This document shows positions 15,457-20,966 of a stretch of DNA of 20,966 bases, in pieces; within the stretch, counting starts at the first letter, position 1; each line of letters starts with the position of its first letter. A program made the position numbers and the translations under genes. Source of the stretch: JBFIHZ01 sp041601535. GTDB taxonomy: Bacteria > Pseudomonadota > Gammaproteobacteria > Xanthomonadales > SZUA-36. The notes under the pieces are model-generated. The model saw nothing but the letters and a program-made list of their open reading frames with translations, was not told the DNA's origin and ran no database searches. The stretch covers positions 1 to 20,966 of the forward strand of contig JBFIHZ010000028.1 of assembly GCA_041601535.1 (NCBI GenBank). The letters are read 5' to 3'.

Positions 15457-15936
15457 ATGCCCACTAACCCGACCCTGCCAGCATCCACCACAGCATCGCG
15501 TTCAAGCAGAGGGTTTACCCTGATCGAATTGATGATTGTAGTGGCTATTATTGCCATCATCCTGACGCTGGCTTTGCCGGTGTACTCCACCTATACCGTC
15601 CGCGCGAAAATTGGCGAAGCCCTGAGTGTCACCAATGCGGCAGTCACGGCGGTAAGCGCAACCTGCATTTCCGATCGCAACCTGGTGCTGACCAGCAATG
15701 AATCGGCCGGGTTTTCTTTCAGCCCCGGCGTCGACAGCACCGATTATGTGCAGTCCATCATAGCCAGCGGAAACTGCGCCGAGCCGATACTCACGGTTCA
15801 GACAAAAAATACCGGTGCCTCCCCCGATCCGGTGCTGATTATGACCGGAAACGTGTCTACCACCGCCGGACAAACCACCTGGAAGTGTTCCAGCACATCA
15901 CCAAACCGGCTGCTTCCTGACACCTGCCGAAGCTAA
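15457..15936 (+). CDS. Second type IV pilin (paralogue of the preceding pilin)
   Basis: A 159-residue prepilin. The leader is unusually long (19 residues, MPTNPTLPASTTASRSSRG, with only two basic residues) before the cleavage site G/FTLIELMIV. The N-terminal helix, the YTVRAKIGEALSV segment and the layout of the globular domain track the first pilin closely. The four cysteines (70, 107, 144, 157), an NTGA segment and the last three residues CRS are matched too. This points to tandem duplication followed by divergence. GGAG lies five bases before the ATG. It is separated from the first pilin by a strong terminator, so expression is probably independent. It may be an alternative major pilin or a minor subunit; the sequence does not decide. 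Confidence 0.93.
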   Translation: MPTNPTLPASTTASRSSRGFTLIELMIVVAIIAIILTLALPVYSTYTVRAKIGEALSVTNAAVTAVSATCISDRNLVLTSNESAGFSFSPGVDSTDYVQSIIASGNCAEPILTVQTKNTGASPDPVLIMTGNVSTTAGQTTWKCSSTSPNRLLPDTCRS

Positions 15937-15964
15937 TGGATGCAGGCTCGGCATACAATGCAAT

Positions 15965-15994
15965 TTGACAGACCTGTTTATCGGCAATTATCTT
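15965..15994 (+). promoter_or_regulatory. Possible sigma-70 promoter for pilBCD
   Basis: A perfect -35 TTGACA (15965-15970) is followed after 18 bases by TATCTT (15989-15994), 4 of 6 bases of the -10 consensus. It lies about 75 bases before pilB and would allow assembly genes to be transcribed independently of the pilin promoters. Confidence 0.45.
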
Positions 15995-16033
15995 TAAGCC
16001 ACAGCAACTTGCAGAAATCAGGTGACAATCAGG

Positions 16034-16039
16034 TATAAT
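16034..16039 (+). promoter_or_regulatory. Perfect -10 hexamer before pilB
   Basis: TATAAT lies 30 bases before the pilB ATG. The nearest -35-like sequence, TTGCAG at 16009-16014, is 19 bases away and weak. It is an alternative or second promoter to the one at 15965. The pilB ribosome site AAGGAG is at 16053-16058. Confidence 0.4.
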
Positions 16040-16068
16040 AGCTGCCAGGGACAAGGAGCGGCCCGCGG

Positions 16069-17781
16069 ATGAATACTGAACTCAAGGTCAGCAGCAAACT
16101 GAACGGCCTGGCCCGTCGATTGGTGGAGGATGACATTCTCGATCAGGCACGGGTTGAGGATGCCTGCGCTCAGGCCAGCAGCAAAAATAAATCTTTACTT
16201 TCATGGCTGATCAAGACTGAGGGGGCTGACCCCGGCCAGTTGGCTGCGGCTGCCGCCAATGAATTTGGCATCCCGTTAATCGACATTCGCGCATTTGATC
16301 TGAGCCAGGCTCCGATCAGCCTGGTCAGCGAAACACTAATTGAAAAACACCAGGCACTGCCACTGCACCTGCGGGGCAACCAGCTGTTTATTGCCCTGAA
16401 AGACCCTACAGATCATCAAGTACTTGATGAAATTGCCTTCAGTTCAGGATTTCATGTTGAACCCATAATGGTTTCAGCGGATCTGTTGCTTCCCGCCATC
16501 GAAAGGGCCATGGAATCGACCAGCCCGGTGTTCGATGACCTTGAAGATGAAGAGGGCCTGGAAGACATTGGCTTTCAGATGGAGAAGGAATCGGCTGATG
16601 ATGCCGGAGACCCTGCCGTCGATGAAACACCCGTCGTCCGGTTTATCAATAAAGTTTTGTTGGACGCCATCCGCAAGGGTGCGTCAGATATTCATTTTGA
16701 GCCGTATGAAACCCGCTACAGAATCCGCTACCGCCTGGATGGTGTGCTGAAAAATGTGGCAGGACCACCTATCCAGATGTCCCGGCGGTTGTCTTCCCGC
16801 CTCAAGGTAATGGCCGGACTGGACATTGCGGAAAAGCGCGTGCCACAGGACGGGCGCATCAAACTCAACCTGTCCCGAACCAAGAGCATTGACTTCCGCG
16901 CCAGCACCTGTCCAACCCTGTTCGGGGAAAAAGTCGTACTGCGTATTCTCGACTCCGCAGCGACAAAAATGGGTATTGAACAGTTGGGCTTTGAGTCGGA
17001 GCAACAGAAACTGTTTCACGACGCCGTAAAGAAACCCTACGGTATGATTCTGGCCACCGGCCCAACGGGCAGTGGTAAAACCGTTTCGCTGTATACCGCA
17101 TTGCAGCTGCTTAACGATGAAGGCCGCAATATTTCCACGGTAGAAGATCCGGTAGAAATTCGTGTGCACGGCATCAACCAGGTGCAACAGAATGCCAAGC
17201 AGGGCATGACGTTTGCCCGTGCATTGCGGGCCTTCTTGCGTCAGGATCCGGATGTGATCATGGTTGGGGAGATTCGAGATCTGGAGACCGCAGAAATCGC
17301 GGTTAAAGCCGCACAAACCGGCCATCTGGTGCTCTCCACCCTGCATACCAATGATGCGCCTCAATCCATCACCCGACTGATGAATATGGGCGTGCCGACC
17401 TATAATGTTACATCGGCCGTTAACCTGGTAATTGCGCAACGCCTGGTACGTACCCTGCATGTATGCAAGAAACACGATGACTTGCCCCGGGAAGCCTTGC
17501 TGCAGGCCGGTTTCGACAAAAGCGAAGTAGACGATCTCAAATTATACAAACCGGTAGGCTGCGCAGAATGTAATGAAGGTTATCGCGGCCGCACAGGTAT
17601 TTACCAGGTAATGCCCATTTCGGACAGTATTGCACGTATCATTCTGGAACAGGGCGACTCCATTCGCATTGCGGAGCAAGCCAAGAAAGACGGCATTCTC
17701 GACCTGCGTGATTCCGCTTTAATGAAAGTGGCGTCAGGCGTGACAGATTTGATAGAAATCAACCGGGTAACCAAGGACTAG
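16069..17781 (+). CDS. pilB: Type IV pilus assembly ATPase PilB
   Basis: Cytoplasmic hexameric ATPase that drives pilus extension. The 570-residue protein has the N-terminal GspE/PilB (MshEN-type) domain, then the secretion ATPase core. Walker A is GPTGSGKT (331-338), Walker B DVIMVGEIRD with Glu401, and the His box is GHLVLSTLHTND (418-429). The usual zinc-binding pair of CxxC motifs is altered: the second is normal (C498-AE-C501), but the first reads C466-KK-H469, so a Cys3His site or a lost site is possible. AAGGAG lies ten bases before the ATG. It is followed after three bases by pilC. A retraction ATPase (PilT) is not in this window. Confidence 0.96.
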   Translation: MNTELKVSSKLNGLARRLVEDDILDQARVEDACAQASSKNKSLLSWLIKTEGADPGQLAAAAANEFGIPLIDIRAFDLSQAPISLVSETLIEKHQALPLHLRGNQLFIALKDPTDHQVLDEIAFSSGFHVEPIMVSADLLLPAIERAMESTSPVFDDLEDEEGLEDIGFQMEKESADDAGDPAVDETPVVRFINKVLLDAIRKGASDIHFEPYETRYRIRYRLDGVLKNVAGPPIQMSRRLSSRLKVMAGLDIAEKRVPQDGRIKLNLSRTKSIDFRASTCPTLFGEKVVLRILDSAATKMGIEQLGFESEQQKLFHDAVKKPYGMILATGPTGSGKTVSLYTALQLLNDEGRNISTVEDPVEIRVHGINQVQQNAKQGMTFARALRAFLRQDPDVIMVGEIRDLETAEIAVKAAQTGHLVLSTLHTNDAPQSITRLMNMGVPTYNVTSAVNLVIAQRLVRTLHVCKKHDDLPREALLQAGFDKSEVDDLKLYKPVGCAECNEGYRGRTGIYQVMPISDSIARIILEQGDSIRIAEQAKKDGILDLRDSALMKVASGVTDLIEINRVTKD

Positions 17782-17784
17782 GTT

Positions 17785-19008
17785 ATGGCGACTCAAGGAC
17801 AAGCAGAACCCATTGTATACCTGTGGCAAGGCCGTGATAAACGAGGCGTCAAGCTCAAAGGCCAGCAGATAGCAGCAAGCCCCAACCTGGTACGTGCAGA
17901 GTTACGTCGTCAGGGCATTAACCCCATCGCGGTCAAAAAGAAAAGCAAACCGCTGTTCGGTGGGGCCGGCAGCCGCATCAGTGGCAAAGATGTCGCGGTA
18001 TTCAGCCGCCAGTTGGCGACCATGCTGAAGTCGGGTGTGCCACTGGTTTCGGCACTGCAGATTATCAGTGGCGGTTTGAAGAACCCGCGCATGACCTCGG
18101 TCGTCGACAAAGTCCGCTCGGCGGTCGAATCCGGAGAGCCGCTGGCGGAATCCCTGGCGCAATATCCGGTTCAGTTTGATGAGCTGTATGTCAACCTGGT
18201 GCGGGCGGGTGAAAGCGCCGGTGTGCTTGACACCATCCTTGATGATATTGCTTCTCATAAAGAGCGCATCGAAAGCATCAAGGGCAAGATCAAGAAAGCC
18301 CTGTATTATCCTGCCGCGGTTATCGCGGTAGCGATTATCGTGTCTTCCATTCTGCTGATTTTTGTTATTCCGCAGTTTGAAGCCATATTCGTCTCTTTCG
18401 GCTCGGATCTGCCCGCCTTTACCCGGCTCGTTGTTGACGCTTCGGAGTTTATGCAGGCTAATGGAGTTTACGTTTTATTAGGTTTCGTTGTCGCGATTGT
18501 CGCCATTATCATGGCCAAGAAGCGCTCAACCCGGTTCTCGCACTTTCTTGATCGCTTGTCCCTGAAAATCCCCATCGTAGGCGGCATCCTGGAGCAGGCG
18601 GCGATCGCCCGGTTCTGCCGCACGCTGGCCATTACCTTTGCTGCCGGTGTGCCGCTGGTGGATGCCCTGAAAATTGTTTCCGGCGCTACCGGTAACAGCG
18701 TGTACGACAACGCGGCCACCAAGATCCGCAGCGATGTGGCCGTGGGTCACCAGCTGCAACTGGCCATGCAGCAAACCGATGTATTTCCCAATATGGTGAT
18801 CCAGATGGCGGCCATCGGTGAAGAAGCCGGTTCGCTGGATACCATGCTGGTGAAAGTCGCTGAAGCCTATGAAGAAGAGGTCAACAACGCGGTGGACGCG
18901 CTCAGCAGCTTGCTGGAACCGGCCATCATCGTATTTGTTGGTGTCGTGGTTGGCGCCATGGTCATTGCCATGTACCTGCCGATCTTCAAGATGGCTGCGG
19001 TTATCTGA
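17785..19008 (+). CDS. pilC: Type IV pilus inner-membrane platform protein PilC
   Basis: Inner-membrane platform on which PilB acts to extract pilins and feed them into the fibre. The 407-residue protein has a short N-terminal region (YLWQGRDKRGVKLKGQQIAA) and two copies of the T2SSF (GspF) domain, about residues 70-195 and 275-400. Each contains the family motif, first VRAGESAGVLDTIL and then AIGEEAGSLDTMLVKVAE. Three hydrophobic helices lie near 172-192, 225-243 and the C-terminus (LEPAIIVFVGVVVGAMVIAMYLPIF, split by a small bend). It starts three bases after the pilB stop, so the two are almost certainly cotranscribed; the ribosome site (AAGGA) lies inside the end of pilB. Confidence 0.96.
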   Translation: MATQGQAEPIVYLWQGRDKRGVKLKGQQIAASPNLVRAELRRQGINPIAVKKKSKPLFGGAGSRISGKDVAVFSRQLATMLKSGVPLVSALQIISGGLKNPRMTSVVDKVRSAVESGEPLAESLAQYPVQFDELYVNLVRAGESAGVLDTILDDIASHKERIESIKGKIKKALYYPAAVIAVAIIVSSILLIFVIPQFEAIFVSFGSDLPAFTRLVVDASEFMQANGVYVLLGFVVAIVAIIMAKKRSTRFSHFLDRLSLKIPIVGGILEQAAIARFCRTLAITFAAGVPLVDALKIVSGATGNSVYDNAATKIRSDVAVGHQLQLAMQQTDVFPNMVIQMAAIGEEAGSLDTMLVKVAEAYEEEVNNAVDALSSLLEPAIIVFVGVVVGAMVIAMYLPIFKMAAVI

Positions 19009-19047
19009 TCACTCTGCAGCAACGGAACAAGGCAGCAGCCATACAAT

Positions 19048-19914
19048 ATGTTTGAAACCCTACTCGCAACCCCACCCCTCCTGTATGGAGGGGTGTTTGT
19101 TTTCGGTGCCATCATTGGCAGTTTTCTCAATGTGGTAATCCTGCGCGTGCCGGCGCTGCTGGAGCACGACTGGCGCTGCCAGTGCAAGGAATTGCTGGAA
19201 CTGCCCACCGAAGACGAAAAGCAGCCGCCGGGAATCGCTCTGTCGCGCTCCAGGTGCCCGCACTGCGGTTACGGCATCAAGGGTTACGAGAACATCCCCA
19301 TCATCAGTTTTCTATTCCTGCGCGGCAAGTGCTCGTCCTGCAAGGGCAGGATTTCCTGGCGTTACCCACTGGTTGAGCTGGCCACCGCCTGCCTGTTTCT
19401 GACCACCCTGCTGCATTTTGGCCCGACCACCCAGGGTTTTACCGCGCTGGCCTTTACCGCGGTGCTGGTGGCACTGACCGGCATTGATGCCGATACGCAG
19501 CTGTTACCCGATAACATCACGCTGCCGTTAATGTGGCTGGGCATTGCCGTGAATTACTTCGGCGTGTTTACCGATCTCGAATCCAGCGTGATGGGCGCCA
19601 TCGGCGGCTACCTGATCCTGTGGTCAATTTATCACCTGTTTCGCCTGCTCACCGGCAAGGAGGGCATGGGCTACGGTGATTTCAAGCTATTGGCCGCAGT
19701 CGGTGCCTGGCTGGGCTGGCAAATGCTGCCACTGGCCGTTTTGCTTTCTTCCGTGGTGGGCGCCGTTATTGGCCTGTTGCTGATGGGCACCGGCCGCCTC
19801 AAACGGGACAAGCCCATGCCGTTTGGCCCGTTTATCGCGGCTGCCGGCTGGATTGCGATGATCTGGGGCGAAGCCATCATGCAACATTACACACGCTCCA
19901 GTGGCTTCGGCTGA
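19048..19914 (+). CDS. pilD: Prepilin peptidase / N-methyltransferase PilD
   Basis: Inner-membrane aspartic protease that removes prepilin leaders and methylates the new N-terminal Phe; it may also serve type II secretion pseudopilins. The 288-residue protein has the methylase domain with GSFLNVVILRVP near the N-terminus and four zinc-binding cysteines, C70-PH-C73 and C95-SS-C98. The protease aspartates are Asp147 (GIDADTQLLPD) and Asp211 (GMGYGDFKLL). About seven to eight membrane helices are visible. It starts 39 bases after pilC with only AAGG as a ribosome site. A terminator-like hairpin lies within its first codons (see 19073). Its end overlaps the annotated coaE start. Confidence 0.96.
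   Translation: MFETLLATPPLLYGGVFVFGAIIGSFLNVVILRVPALLEHDWRCQCKELLELPTEDEKQPPGIALSRSRCPHCGYGIKGYENIPIISFLFLRGKCSSCKGRISWRYPLVELATACLFLTTLLHFGPTTQGFTALAFTAVLVALTGIDADTQLLPDNITLPLMWLGIAVNYFGVFTDLESSVMGAIGGYLILWSIYHLFRLLTGKEGMGYGDFKLLAAVGAWLGWQMLPLAVLLSSVVGAVIGLLLMGTGRLKRDKPMPFGPFIAAAGWIAMIWGEAIMQHYTRSSGFG
19073..19103 (+). terminator. Terminator-like hairpin inside the pilD coding sequence
   Basis: CACCCCTCC (19073-19081) pairs perfectly with GGAGGGGTG (19087-19095) across a five-base loop, and the stem is followed by TTTGTTTT (19096-19103). The form is that of an intrinsic terminator, but it lies over codons 9-19 of pilD. If active it would lower pilD-coaE transcription relative to pilBC; translating ribosomes could prevent it folding. 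Confidence 0.5.
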
Positions 19915-20581
19915 GTCCTCAAGTTCCCGCAGCACCGCCCGCACCGCCCCCTACGGCAAGATTTTTGTCGTGGTGTTAACCGGTGGCATTGCTTCGGGCA
20001 AAACAGCTGTATCTGATCGCTTTGCGCAGCTGAACGTACCCGTAGTGGATACCGATGTCATCGCGCGGCAAGTAGTTCAGCCCGGCCAGCCGGCACTGGC
20101 GGAAGTTGTGGCTGCCTTTGGCCAGGATATTCTAACCCCTGGCGGCGAACTGGATCGCCGGGCATTACGGCAACTGATCTTCAAAGAACCGGCAAAACGG
20201 CAGATGCTGGAATCCATTCTGCATCCCGCCATCGGCTCCGCGGCATTGCAACAGATCAAGGCTCTGGATGCGCCCTACTGCATTCTGGTGGTACCCCTGT
20301 TGCGCGAATCCGGACTGTTCAACTGGGCCCATCGGGTGCTGGTGGTGGATGTGGCCGAAGAAGTGCAATTGCAACGCGTGATGCAGCGCGACGAGATTGA
20401 CCGTGAGCAGGCCGAAGCAATACTCAGGGCCCAGAGCAGCCGGGCCGAACGGCTGCGGCTGGCGGATGATGTGATCGAAAACAGCGGGGAGCTCGCGCAG
20501 CTGGACGCCAGGGTTGCATCCCTGCACCGCAAATACACTCAGCTGGCCAAAAAATTGGGCGGCAATCCGCCGCAGGACTGA
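19901..20581 (+). CDS. coaE: Dephospho-CoA kinase
   Basis: Phosphorylates the 3'-hydroxyl of dephospho-CoA, the last step of coenzyme A synthesis. Visible motifs are the P-loop GGIASGKT (28-35 from the GTG at 19901), the following VVDTDVIARQVV with the substrate-binding aspartate, and LHPAI and VVPLLRESGL of the CoA domain. The lid region with conserved arginines is QRVMQRDEID. The start is uncertain: GTG at 19901 overlaps pilD by 14 bases and adds a Ser/Arg-rich extension not typical of the family. GTG at 19970 would give about 203 residues, nearer the usual length. The pilD-coaE order is conserved in Pseudomonas relatives. The yacG gene that often follows is absent here. Confidence 0.93.
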   Translation: MASAESSSSRSTARTAPYGKIFVVVLTGGIASGKTAVSDRFAQLNVPVVDTDVIARQVVQPGQPALAEVVAAFGQDILTPGGELDRRALRQLIFKEPAKRQMLESILHPAIGSAALQQIKALDAPYCILVVPLLRESGLFNWAHRVLVVDVAEEVQLQRVMQRDEIDREQAEAILRAQSSRAERLRLADDVIENSGELAQLDARVASLHRKYTQLAKKLGGNPPQD

Positions 20582-20602
20582 CCCCGGTCAGGTGAGTCGC
20601 CT

Positions 20603-20621
20603 GGCGGCATTGGCAGCCGCC
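20603..20621. other. Hairpin in the convergent coaE / secA gap
   Basis: GGCGGC (20603-20608) and GCCGCC (20616-20621) form a six-bp stem with a seven-base loop, 22 bases after the coaE stop. No U-tract follows on either strand, so it is at most a weak or rho-assisted terminator. The rest of the 128-base gap shows only a second small stem (GGGCC/GGCCC near 20668-20684). Confidence 0.3.
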
Positions 20622-20709
20622 TGCCGGGACACAGCTTTCCCGTAACGTTAAGCCAGCGCTGGACCTGGGCCGGTTACAGGCCCTTGCACATGATCACGGC
20701 GCCAGCCGT

Positions 20710-20966
20710 TTACGCCAGCTTGCCATGACAATGCTTGTACTTGTTGCCTGAACCACAGGGACAGGGCTCATTGCGGCCTACCTTGCGGCCTTCGCGCACA
20801 TAGGTATCCACATCGGCATTTGGCGCTGCGGGTTGTGCGGCCGGCGAAGCATCGTCGTGGCGGTATTGCAGCGCGGCATCGCTGCGGCGCTGGGCGTCAA
20901 CGGCCTCAACATCTTCTTCGGCCTTGACCTGCACCCGGGCCAGGATACGCACGACTTCGTGTTTGA
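20710..20966 (-). CDS. secA: Protein translocase ATPase SecA, C-terminal end (rest outside window)
   Basis: The reading frame is open to the edge of the window, so the gene starts beyond it. The visible part begins HEVVRILARVQVKAEEDVEA, matching the SecA helical scaffold end, then a variable Ala/Pro/Asp-rich linker. The zinc-binding SEC-C tail is RKVGRNEPCPCGSGNKYKHC followed by HGKLA, with the C-x-C-x8-C-H ligand set that binds SecB. SecA drives preprotein export through SecYEG. It is convergent with coaE. A GTG at 20952 that might look like a start is an internal valine. Confidence 0.94.
   Translation of the reverse strand, partial: KHEVVRILARVQVKAEEDVEAVDAQRRSDAALQYRHDDASPAAQPAAPNADVDTYVREGRKVGRNEPCPCGSGNKYKHCHGKLA

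Overview
The window is a stretch of chromosome from a gammaproteobacterium that is moderately GC-rich, has dense genes and uses conventional codons. The combination of genes (rluD-pgeF opposite bamD; pilS-pilR with a sigma-54 pilin promoter; pilA-pilB-pilC-pilD-coaE) is typical of Pseudomonas-like and marine (Cellvibrionales or Halieaceae type) Gammaproteobacteria. The species cannot be named from the sequence alone. I see no rRNA, tRNA, CRISPR array, transposase or prophage gene.

Layout. 1-752: the 3' end of a low-specificity threonine aldolase gene. 904-1314: a small exported protein of unknown function. 1370-4731 (minus strand): rluD, pgeF and a membrane-anchored, FMN-dependent glutamate-synthase-like oxidoreductase, probably one transcription unit. 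4832-5662 (plus): bamD, the lipoprotein subunit of the outer-membrane assembly machine. 5681-9469 (minus): sucC-sucD (succinyl-CoA synthetase), then glutamine-dependent NAD synthetase nadE behind a large hairpin. 9699-19914 (plus): a type IV pilus region holding pilS, pilR, a Wzy/PglL/TfpO-type ligase, two tandem pilin genes, pilB, pilC and prepilin peptidase pilD. 19901-20581: coaE. 20710-20966 (minus): the 3' end of secA with its zinc-binding tail.

How the genes work together. PilS and PilR form a two-component system. Just before the first pilin gene there is a near-consensus sigma-54 promoter and, about 90-125 bases upstream of the predicted start, four TGTCA/TGACA half-sites, as expected for PilR activation. 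PilD cleaves and methylates both prepilins, PilB powers assembly and PilC is the inner-membrane platform. The ligase-like protein lies directly upstream of the pilins. Both pilins end in the same Cys-Arg-Ser, so the likely model is glycosylation of the C-terminal serine of two paralogous pilins. In Pseudomonas aeruginosa the rluD/bamD/pilS/pilR block and the pilA-pilD-coaE block are separate; here they are joined.

Most of the window is ordinary core genome. The points most worth a second look are the two-pilin/ligase arrangement, the PilR operator array, the terminator that separates the two pilins, a terminator-like hairpin inside the first codons of pilD, and the 13-bp-stem inverted repeat between sucD and nadE.
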